Shown here one piece after another: positions 28,005 through 41,290 of a stretch of 64,000 bases of DNA. The stretch lies in the NCBI GenBank assembly GCA_963691815.1, contig OY829662.1, positions 22,922,062 through 22,986,061 on the forward strand, written 5' to 3'. Below the pieces are notes generated by a model that saw only the letters and a list, made by a program, of their open reading frames with translations, was not told the DNA's origin and made no database searches. Within the stretch, counting starts at the first letter, position 1. Each line of letters opens with the position of its first letter. The stretch is from Echiichthys vipera. Lineage: Eukaryota; Chordata; Actinopteri; Perciformes; Trachinidae. The translations under genes and the position numbers were made by a program.

Positions 28005-28795
28005 GTTTGGATGTCTCACTGTGCCTGTTTTGACGAAACATTTGATATTCTGTTATCGAATAAGATTAATGCTAATTTATATGTTTATGTTGTTCGTCGC
28101 AGCCCATAAATTCACAATCTGTTCAACTTCATTATTCAGCCCCATGTGTGTACAAGGCAGGATACGCCCTTAGCTAACTAAACATCCCATTCCCAGCCCA
28201 CAGTGTAGTAATGTACTCATTAATAGTTAACAGAGTCTATTACAATGCAATGCTGTGATTGCAGCTTTTAGGCAGTCATTAAAACCCGGGAAGCCAAGGA
28301 ATACACATTATATATCCTATATGTTGTGAGAGGCTGTGAGATAATAAAACCGACACCGTGCAAGGCATTTTAAAACAGCAAACCAACCCCTGTGACCTCG
28401 TAAAGCACTCTTGGACACTTAATGGAGTCTCTCTAACTCAGAGAAAAGCTCTCCCTAGTAGAAACCCAAGGCTTGATATGAAGAGTCTGAGTCTCTGTTC
28501 TTTTTTAATGTTACAGCTGCACAGCATGCTAATGCTACAATACAGTTGTATTTAAATACAGTAAAATTAATCATTTTAATCAGAACAGCAGAATAGCACT
28601 GCTTTATGAAAATAGAACCTCCAGTCTTTCTTTGACGGTTTCAAATAACCTTTTGTACAATGTCCTATAGTATGTAGTATAATATTTAAACAGAGGAGTG
28701 TATGTGTGGATCTGTGGGAGTTTCGGAGTCACAGAATCTTTCTTCATCACCTTCTGAAGATCTTGCCTTTTATCGAACTTGTGAGGTCTGCTTCA
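28005..28795. other. Geneless stretch
   Basis: AT-rich unique sequence, no exon recognised. Confidence 0.35.
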
Positions 28796-28799
28796 CCTG

Positions 28800-29530
28800 C
28801 AAAATATCACTGAAAGTCACACAAAACAACTAGAAAGAGACACAAAACAACTGCAAAGAGAAACCAAATTATAACAGACACACAAAACAAATACAAAGAG
28901 ACACAAAACAACTACAAAGAGAAACAAAAACTTCAAAGAGAAACAAAATTATAACAAATAGACACAAAATGACAACAATGACACAAAACAACTACAGAGA
29001 AACAAAATTATAACAAATAGACACAAAATGACAACAAAGACACAAAGCAACTACAAAGAGACAAAAAAATTACAACAGACAAACAAAACAACTACAAAGA
29101 GAATCCAAAAACTACAAAGAGAAACAAAAAATGACCAAGAGAAACACAATTATAACAAATAGACACAAAATGACAACAAAGACACAAAAGAACTACAAAG
29201 AGACACAAAATTGCAACAAATAGACACAAAACCACTACAAAGAGACACAAAATTACAACAAAGACACACAAAACAACTACAAAGATACACACAAAATTAC
29301 AACAAAGACACACACAACAACTACAAAGAGACACAAAATTACAACAAAGACACACAAAATTACAACAATGACACACAAAACAACTACAAAGAGACACACA
29401 ATTGCAACAAAGACACACAAAACAACTACAAAGAGACACAAAACAGACAAGACAAAGACAAAATAACCACAGACGCAAAATGACCCTAAAGAAACACAAA
29501 AGAACCCAACAGAAAAATACAACTTCAAAA
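28800..29530. repeat. A-rich minisatellite (ACAAAACAACTACAAAGAGAC type)
   Basis: Over about 700 bp the words ACACAAAACAACTACAAAGAG, ACACAAAATTACAACAA and ACACAAAATGACAACAAAG alternate with roughly 17-21-bp spacing and frequent substitutions. The strand is almost free of G and T outside fixed positions. Long Cys/Val/Phe-rich (minus) and Asn/Lys/Thr-rich (plus) frames are by-products. Unit length varies and there are no unique spacers, so it is not a CRISPR array. Confidence 0.92.
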
Positions 29531-30394
29531 ACGCAGTGTTAGTTTTTTTATTTTAATTTTTTTAAATCAAAATAGCAGCAAGAATTTGCGAACAATGTGT
29601 CTATGGAGATTCAGTTGCATAGTTGGTTAAATGGCTCAGACACAGCTTTGCCACGGTATAATTTTGTTTCCTATATACACAACAGTGAACTCTGAGCTCA
29701 GATTCCAGCTGTGGGCATGTCGAGCCAAGGTGGACTTCTCACTTTAGTCCCTCACCCACTCACACTGCTGCATGTGCAGACACACAGCAGCAACGAAAGA
29801 TGGTGTGACAAAGACGTCCCACAGGAAACCAGGGAGAAAGAAGAGGCGAGCTATGAGAGACAGAGAGAACAACAAGAAAGAGTGATGGGAATGAAGAAGG
29901 GATGCTACAGCTCCCTGGATGGTTGAAGGGAGGTAAATCTTCAGACGGTGCTCGGAGAGGAGAGATAGAAGTGGGGAAGAGAGAAGAGAATAGCACTTTC
30001 CACCTCTCCCCTGTTACCACTGTCAGGGCTAATATCTCATTACTAGTCTTGGCTGGCGGCTCCCAGGCAGTCAGGGAGAGGTCAGGAGAGCTCCAGAGGG
30101 ACAGGTTAACAGTGAGGCTCTCAGTGAGCTTAATAGCATAAAAGTCCAGAGACATGGAAAGACTCCGAAGGAAAGAAGGTCTCAAAAGAGGATTCATGAG
30201 GAGATGCTTTCATATAGCTAACTGTGGGGGCTGAAGTATATGCATCGCTCGCATCAATATACCCATTCATGTGTAGATTTAGAATGAGTGGGGGAGCAAA
30301 AATATGTCAAAAATGTAAACTTCTCATGCTCATTTGTGTCTGTGTTATTTTAAGGGAAATGTTTGGCATTTCAGAGTATTTCATTGGTTTTGGC
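29531..30394. other. Geneless stretch
   Basis: No recognised exon; G/A-rich near 29840-29990. Confidence 0.35.
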
Positions 30395-30745
30395 AGGAGA
30401 GGAGAGGAGAGGAGAGGAGAGGAGAGGAGAGGAGAGGAAGGAGGGGAGAGGAAAGGAGAGGAGAGTGGAGGAGAAGAGAGGAGAGGAAAGGAGAGGAGAG
30501 GAGAGGAAAGGAGAGGAGAGTGGAGGAGAAGAGAGGAGAGGAGAGGAGAGGAGAGGAAGGAGGGGAGAGGAGAGGAAAGGAGAGGAGAGGAGAGGAAAGG
30601 AGAGGAGAGTGGAGGAGAAGAGAGGAGAGGAGAGGAGAGGAGAGGAAGGAGGGGAGAGGAGAGGAAAGGAGAGGAGAGGAGAGGAGAGGAAAGGAGAGGA
30701 GAGTGGAGGAGAAGAGAGGAGAGGAAGGAGTGGAGGGGAGAGGGG
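30395..30745. repeat. Pure polypurine (GGAGA)n satellite
   Basis: About 350 bp with only G and A apart from a few T's, built on GAGAGGAGAGGA. A higher-order phrase (GAGAGTGGAGGAGAAGAGAG) recurs about every 70-150 bp. Arg/Glu/Gly-rich (plus) and Ser/Pro/Leu-rich (minus) frames are artefacts. Confidence 0.95.
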
Positions 30746-33017
30746 TTCACAGGACATGAAGCTTTAAGTGAAGGATTACAGCATTGTCAGCAGATCTTAG
30801 ACCACAGGCAGGTGAAAGGGACGAACAAAAAAGCCCAAAAATCAAAATAAAGGAGTGGCAAAGTGTGAACTCACTCGTTTGGGCTGTATCTTTTTAAATA
30901 TATTTGATTGCGATGTATTGTGTACGCTTTTTACATAGTGCAGTCCATGGTGCAAACAGTAGGGTTTGTTGCAGCATTTCTGTTCCACAATGTCATGACC
31001 ACTGGTACTGTACTCACTCTTTTCCGCCTACAGGGGGCAGATGAGTCTCACTCAGCAGAGCATCCTGCAGATGAAAACCTCTACTTTAGATTTCAGTCAC
31101 TGTGGCAGAGAGGGTGAAAGAGGACAGATTACTATGGTTTCACACTGCTGTATATCTGACCACAGCTCAGCATCACACACACTTCATGCATACCAGAGTC
31201 AGCTATGAATAAAGTATGTGTTTTGTGGGTAGTGCTCTCAGAGTGTGGACTTCTAATCCTTTGCACAATATTATGTGGGCTTTAGCTGCAGTGTAGAGGA
31301 TCCTGTGCTAAGGCCTGAGCTTATGCATAATTGCTTTAGTTCAAATATACCAACACACGGATATGGTACAGACCATAACATGTTATATTCAACTGTTGCA
31401 AACCTCTAATTGATTTGGTTTACGACATACAGTATATAATTGATGCTATACAGTATCTGGTTGACAGTAAACTCCTGTTTTATCTTTGACCATAAGGGGG
31501 CAGACACACTTTAACACAGACTCAGCAGCAGAACCTCGATATACAATCAGCGAATCAACTTCTTGCTGTTACCTGACTTATAGTTCAATATTTATTGGTA
31601 TTTCAACTCATGACATGTGATGTGAATCAGGTTATCTCTCTTCTTATTACTACGAGTTTGAAACTCTACAGTGTAAAGCTTTGCAAGCTGGTTTAAATCC
31701 ATAAGACTAAGTCTACAGCCATGTAGCAGATCTGTGAGACTGTAGACTACTTGAGCTAAATGCTAATATCAGCTGCTAACATGCTTACACAACATGACAA
31801 TGGCATCAGGTTGATGTTTAGAGCCATGCTTAAAAAAACACATAGGTCTCCTGTATGTTATTGCCAATTGGAAACAAAATCTGACTTCTAAAGGACTTTT
31901 GGAAGAATTTTCCAGGAAAATCCAAAGGACGTGACGTCCCCTACAGCCAACAGTGTGCAACATTAGCTAACGTTAGCTGAGAAATGGAGTCCGTTAAAGT
32001 CACCAAACAACCGGCTGATGCCATACATGCTGTGTTTCCGTTATACATTCTGGAGCGGTGGCCCTGAGTTGGACCCAGAGACAATAGTGAAACTAAACAT
32101 CCCGGATGTGGGCGCAGCCATGTTGTAATTTGGGAGCCAGAGTCAGCACAGTAGGAATCAGGCAATGGAGCCCGGCAAATCACAAGTTGATCACAGGTGT
32201 CATGAAGTTTCAGCCCGTTTTATATCATTAAATAAACAATTAAAACCAAACCGATCCAAAAAAAAAAGAAACAAACTTGATCAGCATGATCAGAAGTAGT
32301 TAAAATGACAGAAACCATCTTTGACATGTATTTTGACTGTTTAGTTTTGCCAGTGTCTCATCCGCTAACATGAAACTTCATTTGATGAGTTTGGTGACCA
32401 CTTAACAGTACATTCGTTCAAATCGACATTCACAAGACTTAAACTCAGAAGAGCTCATGTTTATAAGTAAGTGTGTCTGAAAATGAAAATTAGAAATGTA
32501 AAGTTTAAGCTTGAAATGAATAAAATCTCCAACTTACTGGTAAGGATTATGGAACTTTATCTTTACACGTCCTGTCTTGGTCATTTGGGGATACAGCTCT
32601 TGAGACTACTTGAGTCCCTAAAATAAGATGACAGCTGAGAGAAAGTGAGTCTGAAAGAAGCTGAAGGGGTTGTTGGGTGCAGGCGCCAGGCACCGTGGCT
32701 CCCTGTCACACTGTACCAGTGGCTGCCTGCGTGTCACCTGTCAGTTGCAGAAGACGTGTTGGTTCACTGCTTGGCCTGTTGTGTTAGTGGCTGCATACAT
32801 GTGATTACACTGACCGCTTCTGACAACCACAAAGGGAGAGAAAAGATAGAAAACTGAGAAAAAATACATAAAGAGAGGGCGATGCACGAAGGGATGACAT
32901 GCAAGTTATTGTCACATCAATTTTGAGAGAGCAGTACAGAGAGGTCATAAGATACGAAGGAAAAGAAATAGAACAGGCCATCAAATGGCGATGACAAGAT
33001 GAAATGTCAGTAGCAGA
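30746..33017. other. Geneless stretch
   Basis: No gene found. Part of 32030-32190 (CCCGGATGTGGGCGCAGCCATGTTG region) looks like interspersed repeat sequence but cannot be delimited. Confidence 0.35.
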
Positions 33018-33021
33018 AGAG

Positions 33022-33606
33022 TGTTGTGGAAATGGATTTATTCAATAAAGATCAACAAACGGGATCATCCTTTTCTCCGTGGTTTATTTTCATTCATTCA
33101 TTCATCTTCAACCGCTTGACAAAGAATTTTCTTCTGCAGACAAAATTACGTTCACCCCTGCTTCCTCACAAAGCTCAGAGTTTAGCAGGAATGCCCCCGA
33201 GCCCACGGGTGCTCAGCCTTTTAGAGGAGGAGACCCCCCATCCAGACAGACAGGGTTACAAGGTCATAGATAGAATGAGCTAAGCCTTGGATGGGTGACG
33301 TCCTTAGACCAAGGGAAACATGCCTCAGACATAACAATCCCCCTCTGAACTTCTACCATCACAAAGTCTCTAAAACAGGGTCCACATACGCCATAAAAAC
33401 AGTCATGAGTTATCTGCCAGAAACAGGATGTACAGAAGCACAGATATGCCATTATACCGTCATGAGGCAGTTATTTACGTTATCCATTCAGCACAAACAA
33501 GCTATGCACTAGTTATATGATAAGGTTAAACAGAGGAGACACTGAACTGCGTCTGACCTGATAAAACTATGATTATGATTTACAAATATTCCAAATTCCC
33601 ACAACA
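33022..33606 (-). mobile_element. Solo LTR (copy 1, minus orientation)
   Basis: 585-bp element with ends TGTTGTGG and CCACAACA and flanking AGAG duplications (33018-33021 and 33607-33610; a fifth base A also matches). The reverse complement of 37785-38335 is a second copy. Orientation is set by the AATAAA signals near the right end of copy 2. No adjoining gag-pol sequence is seen, so each is a solo LTR left by recombination of an LTR retroelement. Open frames inside both copies are incidental. Confidence 0.75.
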
Positions 33607-33610
33607 AGAG

Positions 33611-34800
33611 GAAAAATAAATACCAAGTAGATTGACAAGAAACGAGCAGATTTACGTGTTGTTAAGGACGGATAACGTAGCAGTATTTGTGGTCACACCA
33701 GAAAGGCTTGGTAACGTAGTGATTACTCACTGGGAGAACTGCTGTAGCTGTCGAGCTAACTGCTAACGCACAACAGCTCTCTGAGCGTGTCTGCTGCAGG
33801 AATGAGTCCAAAAACTTTGAAATGAGTTAGCATGTTTGCACTGGTTCCCTCGTCTCGCAGTCAGTGGGTCTTTTGAATGGTGTTTGGTTAGATGCATTAG
33901 TAAGGTCTGAGGTTAACATAAACTTAAGAGATTATAAAGTTTTTCACTACTACATAACGTCAGTAAAAACCCAACTGAGGAATTTTGAATCTTGTACAAC
34001 TCTTTAAAAGAGCAGTTGCTAACAAGTGGCTAAATGAGACTAGGGTCACCAAACACACAAAATCAGTTTGAAGCTAATGATAGTGGCATAGTTTGTTAAT
34101 ATAAAGTGAACTTCTTCCTATTTACACGAAATGAAAAAGTTCATTTCTGAAGATTATCTTGCGGAGGAAAATGTGTATGTACTTCTGTTTTTAACAGAGT
34201 TTATTATTTGCAGTAAACCAAGATAAAATGGAAAAGTCCCATTGTTTTTTTTTTGTCAGGAGAACCAGGGTGATGATAACGTCCAGGGTGCAGGACGTCA
34301 TCCCTTATTTGGGCCGTTCCCCTGGAAATTGCTCTCCGTTGTACACCCTTTTGTTTAGAATGGTAAAAAGCTTTTTTAGAACTATACACTACTTATATCA
34401 ACTAGGGTTATGGTAACTGTCTGAGCGGTGAATAAAAGTGAAAAGTGCAACTTATAAGCTCTGTCCCCTCAAAGGTTTGCATTGTCAAGACAGCTTGCTA
34501 TTGGTCAAAGGTCCAAATTTGGAGATCCAAATTCAACCGAGTTGAACTTGATGTGAAAGAAACATTCAGTTTTTATATTTTGTCTGGCTGGCCCTGCTGC
34601 AACGTTTAAGTTTAGAATAAAAAAACTAAATAATGTTCAGTCCAAGACTTTTGAATGTGTATAATTAGCAGGGATACATGTCCAAGAGGAAAGAATGCAG
34701 AACAACAATGGAGAATGACACTTTTTTTTTAAAATGGAGGGATGGCGAGGGGAAAGGGGCGGTTTAATCTGAGGATAAGACAAATAAACGGAAAAGATAA
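33611..34800. other. Geneless stretch
   Basis: No exon recognised; AT-rich. Confidence 0.35.
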
Positions 34801-34804
34801 GATC

Positions 34805-34885
34805 TTTATAATAAATAAGTCTTTATTGTCGCTGCACACGGTACAACGAAATTGAGGGTGCTCCTCACCGTGCACCACACGATAA
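34805..34885. repeat. Dispersed fish repeat fragment
   Basis: AAGTCTTTATTGTCGCTGCA followed by GTACAACGAAATTGAGGGTG is a familiar short interspersed repeat end in fish genomes. Limits and family are approximate. Confidence 0.4.
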
Positions 34886-35095
34886 AGGATTTTCTATACA
34901 GATGAAGAGATTTCTGCAGTTAGTGCGCTTGTGGTCGGGCATAACAATCATTGTGGGGATCTTGATTCAAGGAAATTCCTCCGGAGCAGATTACACAGAG
35001 CAGAGCAATCTGCTGTGCTCTCATATTACTGCACTCGTCTGCCTTTTCAGAAGCAGAGCCGCCGTCTGAGATCACTTGTTAGTGAATGTTATCTG

Positions 35096-35208
<113 letters not shown>

Positions 35209-35424
35209 ATTCCTGACAGGAGTAGGTGGGTGCTGGTTGCATGCCCTGCAGGTCAGTTTGTTGGAGTTGGCACCACAGAAGAGCAGTGGGGCACCAAAGT
35301 AAACGGCACATAAAACGAAAAGTTTGGATGGTGCTCTTATGAGAAATAGAGGCAGATTATACTGAGCTATGCAGTAACCGAATCATGTACATACACACAC
35401 ATACACACACACACACACACACAG

Positions 35425-36249
35425 ACATGTGGGATGTCTCCTGAATTGACCCCAACTATTCACGCGTTAAAGACATACTTAAATAATTTAGACTGATTAA
35501 AACTGCTCACATGCCAAAACCAAGCACATCTGAAGGTTTAATTTAAGTGTTTAATTTAAACCTAAAATAAAATAAAGTTTATTTGTGTGTTATATGCGTG
35601 GGCTACAGATGAACATAGAACGATCTTGTGAAACCTCTCACTGAAGATTAAACCCCAAATTATGTAGGACTCAACCAGATGCCATTTTCCTCATACTGAG
35701 GCAAACTATTTCCTAATTGGAATTATATGCACTTATGTGATCTCTCTGTAATAACAGGCTGGCAGCAGCAGCAGTGAGAGATTACAGGAGATGGAGGGAA
35801 AGAGGTGAGACACTACGTGTTAGTCTTTGGCAGCCGGATCACTCACTTATCCCCACCACCAATCAGCTTGACAGTTAGGAGATTTGTTTGGAGAGGAGGG
35901 TATACTGGAGCATAAGAGTGTATAAATACTATGAGTCATTTGTGGTTCAAAACCCAAAATCCACCCGAAAACATTGATTCAGCCAGAGGAATTAGCAATC
36001 CAAATATATTTCTACTCAGTCGTGTTACAGCAGGAATTGCGTTAATGAAATGATGGCCGCAGTAGAAGTTGTTCTTTATCATCCGCAACATGCACTGGTT
36101 AGCACTTCATGCATTAAATTGTTAATTTTAAGGAATACAGGAGAGTAACAGTAAATATGAAGCTACAGTCGGTTAGCAAAGCTTAGCATAAAGGCTGCAA
36201 ACAAGGGGGAAGCAGCGAGCCTGGCTCTGTTCAAAGGTAGCACAATCCA
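35425..36249. other. Geneless stretch
   Basis: Unique AT-rich sequence, nothing recognised. Confidence 0.35.
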
Positions 36250-36258
36250 CCTACCAGC

Positions 36259-37502
36259 CATAGAAATAAAGACTAAAAGTGCCTTTAAATACAGCCGCCT
36301 ATGGGAACGAATACGTCAACAGAGCCGCCATCTTGGTTTGGCTTTTAAATGAACGAACGTCAATAGAAGCTAAGGTGACTCACGCAATTAAATTATTAAT
36401 CAACACATTTGTCCAGATTTGTTACTAGTGTCGGCATGTATTAAACAGGGGGTGGGTAAAATGATAGAGAAGCGTTTTGTTGTTGTTGTTTATGTTCAAA
36501 ACGTAATACGCATTGACAATTTTTCACATTTACACAAACCCCTTAAACTCACAGGCCAGTTTGGTCAAGCCTAAAAACAAACTAAATTACTAAACAACCT
36601 CTCCATACCTTTTCTAGGAGTGGGTCTGTGCCAGTGTGCACCTGGCCTGGAGAATGCCTCACTGAACATTAATGTGGCCGACCTGTAACCACCACCATCC
36701 AGCTTAGGTTTGGATAATAGAGGCTAAACAGCTCTACACTGACGGGCATTTGGATGATTTGTAGACAACTATAGACAATGTACACAATATATTTAACAAG
36801 CAAAGATTTTTTTAAATATATATTTTTACATTTAAGATGAAAGGTGAATAGCCATTTACCTCCTTATTTTGGAAAAAGAACCAGACAGGGCAGGTCTTAA
36901 CACACAGGCATTGAATAAGTTTGGTAAAATAACTATTGATAATGAAATAGCTACACAATATTTACAATATATACACTTGACTGCAATATTTACAGTATAC
37001 ACATTTGACTGTAAAATGTACAATATATACACTTGATTGCAATATTTACAATATTTAGTATCCTTGCAAAAACACTACTTCACACAGTTTCTTCCTCAAA
37101 CTCTTGCTCTGTAGTTGGAGGAGTTTTGGCCACATGGTGTTTTCTCAACATGTGAGAGCCAGACAAGTTGAGTGAAATTAAATTGTAGTGATGGTTGTCA
37201 ATGCCATCTTGAGTTTCAGCAGTATGATCACAAAGATTAAGTACAGTTATTTGTCGAAAACAAACCTTCATAACATACAAGATAACAGAGTAAAATCATA
37301 CCTCTGAAAAGTTATGCCTTGATGCTTTGTCGTCTTTGTTTGTTTGTTACTACAGCCGCATGCGGCACAAAAGTCGGATATCGTCGCTGGTTCTGACAAT
37401 CAAAGAAGCACGGTTGAACTGCCTTGGAACCCTGACACAAGATGGCGGCTGTATCAACACATGCCGAGGGGAAGAAAGGCACTTCTAGTCTTTATTTCTA
37501 TG
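36259..37502. mobile_element. 1.24-kb inverted-repeat element with 9-bp target duplication
   Basis: Exact duplication CCTACCAGC at 36250-36258 and 37503-37511. The ends are inverted copies beginning CATAGAAATAAAGACTA then AAGTGCCTTT; a second shared word (ACAGCCGCC, with CATCTTG nearby) lies further in. The middle contains tandem AATATTTACAATATATACAC-type units at about 36950-37060. No transposase can be recognised (a 66-residue frame at 37080-37280 is anonymous). It is probably a non-autonomous Mutator-like element. Confidence 0.8.
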
Positions 37503-37784
37503 CCTACCAGCAAGGAGAGTCTTGTTTCTTATTTCATTTTTCTTAAAGCTAAACAGTAATTTCAATATTCTTTGTACAGTCCCTACCTAGCTGCTGGCTC
37601 CAGCTACACATTTACCGTACAAACGTGGGAGTGGTATTGACCTTCAGAACTCTGGGCAAGAAAACGGCAAAGCACATCTCATAAAATATTGAACTACTTT
37701 AACTCTATGCAGCTTTTCTAGAAGAAAAAGTGCTTCTGGTTTTCTCCGTTCTACACCTGCCTAAAGTTCAATAAAGTTCAATGC

Positions 37785-38335
37785 TGCTGTGGGAATTTTG
37801 GATATTTGTAATTCATAATCATAGTTTTATCAGGTCAGACGCAGTTCAGTGTCTCCTCTGTTTAACCTTATCATATGACTACTACATAGCTTGTTTGTGC
37901 TTAATGGATAACATATATAACTGCCTCATGACGGTATAATGGCATATCTGTGCTTCTGTACATCCTGTTTTTTGCAGATAACTCATGACTGTTTTTATGG
38001 CCTATGTGGACCCTGTTTTAGAGACCTTGTTATGAGAGAAGTTCAGAGGGGGATTGTTATGTCTAAGGCATGTTTTGTTTGGTCTAAAGATGTCACCCAA
38101 CCAAGGCTTAGCTCGTTCTATCTATTACCTTGTGACCCTGTCTGTCTGGATGGGGGGTCTCCTCCTCTAAAAGGCTAAGCACCAGTGGGCTCGGGGTCAT
38201 TCCTGCTAAACTCTGAGCCTTGTGAGGAAGCAGGGGTGAACGTATTTTTGAGGAAAATACTTTGTCAAAATAAACCACAGAGAAAAAGCTGATCATGTTT
38301 GTTGATCTTTATTGAAGAAATCCATTTCAACAACA
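37785..38335 (+). mobile_element. Solo LTR (copy 2, plus orientation)
   Basis: 551-bp element with TG...CA ends, flanked by ATGC duplications (37781-37784 and 38336-38339; a preceding A also matches). It is inverted relative to copy 1 at 33022-33606 and similar along its whole length; both include CTCTGAGCCTTGTGAGGAAG and GGACCCTGTTTTAGAGAC (with minor changes). Polyadenylation-type AATAAA lies about 65 bp from the 3' end. Confidence 0.75.
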
Positions 38336-38339
38336 ATGC

Positions 38340-40444
38340 CAAATGTTTCGTTATTTGCCCTCCCTATTTCTGTTGTATGTCGTATGTACAGTAGGCATGG
38401 AGGGAGGGTTGAGAGTTGATGAAGAGATTGTGCCTGATAAAAGTGGTACAAGATCCTTGTTCGCCACATACTGTGCCTACACTACAGCATGCCCTTTTAT
38501 TAATAGGTGATGAGGCCTGGGAGAGCTGCCAAAAGAAACATAACTGACGGGGATCAAATCCTCCAAATCCTTTTTTTCCAAATGACTTCCCGGAAAGAGA
38601 GATGATAAATCACTTGATTTGTACATGTGCAAATCGTGCAGATTTAGATCAAATCAGTCCAAATGAGTCAATAACGAAACAAACAGACGGGAAGATCCAT
38701 ACTGTATGTCCTGCAGGATACCAAGGTTATGCAACACCCATAAATCTGCCCCCTGACATGTTGGCATTTCTATGGCAAAATTCACAGCCACAGGACAACA
38801 GGGCCATCAGAGGAGCGTCCTGAGTAATGTCTGTCCTTCATCCCGTCTGACCACTCTCCTCCATCCCACAGACAGAGCAGGGGACGAGCGTCCCTCGCAT
38901 GATGTTTTCTATCTGAGTCACTCACTCCTAATGTGTCTAACTGTTTTCAAGAATTTTTATTAGGTGAATCACAGCAATGACCGTGAAGAAAATAAGATGT
39001 GAAAAATAGCGGGAAAAATATCTGGGCTTGCCAGTTAAGGGCTGAACTTCATTTGGGAGTTGTTGTTGTTGTTGAATTAGTGCTTGTGTGTGTTCTGACC
39101 GACAGCCACAGAGCAGCCACAGGTACACCTGCTCAACCACTGAGGGAAATACGAGCCTGTCCAGACAGGTTAGAATATGTGTTTGTGCAGACATTATTTG
39201 GATAGTTTGTGGTCATGGCCTCATTATGAAATTCATGCACTTTCCTTCACTTTTTTTCATGAATTCTCTTGCCAAAGTCTCACTCTTTCCTTCCATCCCT
39301 CCTCCTTCCCGCACAGACTCTTGCTATTATAATGTTTAGCTTTAACAGAGTCAGATCCAGTCATTTCCTCGCTCCAAGGTTGCATTGTGTCTGCAGCTTC
39401 CTCCTACCTGCCTTACTTGAATTACTTGGCCTTTTATCACCTACTGCTCCTGTTAATGACCTCTCTCTACAGTCTAAGCACAGATGCACAGGTGCGTTCT
39501 CTTAGTCACAGGCATCATACTTAACTCCACCGGGCGTATCCCATCCTGTTTATCACTTCCCTCTGTTTTTCATTTATCATTTATCTGGGCCTCTGGCACA
39601 CTTCACTGCTTACAAAAAAAATAAGATTCTGGCCCTCTAACGTGCATTCATGACATTTCTCAAGAACAGGATATTCTGTTGCACCGCATAGACACAGAAG
39701 GGCGGAGGGGGTGGCTGGACAGAGCAGGACATAAGCTGCGCAAGAGGGAGTGAGGAAAGGGAAAAGTACTAAAGTAGAATGGAGGTAAAGAAAGGGGGAT
39801 GCACATAAAGAGAACAGCAGAAATACAACGTAAGAGAGGGCATAAATAAGAGACAACATTGGGAGGAGAAGGGTAAAAAATATATTTGACTCTTTTTTTC
39901 CATGCAATCACCCACTCCACCTTTTTCTCCTCTCCTCTTGCCTGTCTCTAAGTTTAGGAACACAGTCAAACTACTTAACCAAGTCTTTACAATCTAGAGG
40001 AAAACAGTCCCTCTACTCCATCTTTCTTTCCCTCCTTTGTGTTGGTATCTGCCTGTGGAAATTGGACATGTAATATTTGTGCTAGAGGACCAAACCTCCA
40101 GAGTTAACAGCCTAATATGACCACATCACTGAATGTCTGCAGCCCTAGCGCCAAAAACATCCAAGACTGCAACAGCATGTGCTTTCTCTTGTCACTCCAT
40201 CTGAATAACTCTCTTATCTGCAGGCGGCGTTTATCTCCGTCTTTATGTTTATCAGTCTGTCTAAGTCCAGCTGATTCCTGGCATAGCCTAGTCCTCCTAT
40301 TCTGGTTTGTTTACTGTTGGCGAGGGTCTGCTCTCACACAGCTATTCACAGATGTTCTAGCTGAGCCAAATGTGATGTGCTGTTATGTAACTCTGAGATA
40401 TACACCATGGGCCGTTGTTCTGTCTCTAGACATGACCCTCCAGG
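38340..40444. other. Geneless stretch
   Basis: No exon recognised. Open frames on both strands (for example 39581-39907 minus) are low-complexity pyrimidine-rich artefacts. Confidence 0.35.
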
Positions 40445-41290
40445 CCTGAAGAGTGAAGCCAATGTCCAGCAGGGGGCGACTCCACTGGATGCAAAAAACA
40501 AGTCAGTTTGTGCAGAAGTCAATGAGAAAATTCTCTGACTTCTCACTTGATTTATTGCCACAGTAAACATTTTCCAAATGAGTTTATGATTTCAAGTCCC
40601 CAGTGTCTTTTTTCAGAGCGCTCCACTGCTTTTACTCAGCGGCTGTGAGGGCTTCTACTGGTGTTGTCACGGGCACTGCTGTTCAGGAAACTATCGCAAC
40701 AACGATGGAAAAGCTCATTTTTTGGAGCAGATCAACCCGACACTGACTATTGATGGTGAGTGTTTTGCTTTTATCACTGTAGGCTTGTTGTGAGTTGTTA
40801 GGAATCTAGCTAAAGTAAATATTTTTGTCACAGAAACAAAGCCCACTGGCAGTGCATCGAGGCGCTAGGATGGAGCGTTACCCAGCACCCTACCAGCACC
40901 TTTCTGAAGGAAAAAAAAAAATGTAGACACAAGCTCAAAATGTCTTGTTTAGCGTTCGGTTGTACTGAAGACACTCTAAGGAGTCGACTGATAATTTTTT
41001 CAGGTATATTTTGTTTTTTTACGCCTGTTTTATGCTAGCCAAAATTTGCATCCCAATTAATATCACTGTTAATGTAAATTATGGAGGCCCCTTGCTAACC
41101 TAGCTGGCTAGCGCTAGTGTTAGCTTGTAAGTGTTTAGTTTAATGCTCCTCCCTAACTCAAGCCACTTTGGTCACTTTGGGTCCAAAAACTAAGATGGTG
41201 CTGGCCAGAATGCCAAACTCAAGGCTTCAAACGATAGTCCACAAACCAATGCGTGACGTCACAGGGCCTTCGCCACTGCTTTTAAACAGT
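40445..41290 (+). repeat. Composite of dispersed percomorph repeats
   Basis: AGCAGGGGGCGACTCCACTGG, then AGAAGTCAATGAGAAAATTC, and near the right end CAAAAACTAAGATGGTGCTG and AATGCGTGACGTCACAGGG are phrases of a repeat I recognise as common in percomorph genomes. The CCAGCAGGGGGCGAC at 40466-40480 is also a good CTCF-like motif. Internal boundaries are unclear. Confidence 0.45.

Noticed and set aside
28800..29530. CRISPR-like array
   Set aside because: Units vary in length and sequence, there are no unique spacers, and the host is clearly a vertebrate; it is a minisatellite.
30224..30850. 208-codon Arg/Glu/Gly-rich frame
   Set aside because: Translation of the polypurine satellite in all three frames; same for the Ser/Pro/Leu frames on the other strand.
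33026..33452. Protein-like frames conserved at 33.0-33.5 and 37.9-38.3 kb
   Set aside because: The similarity is due to two copies of the same LTR; the frames run in either strand and resemble no protein.
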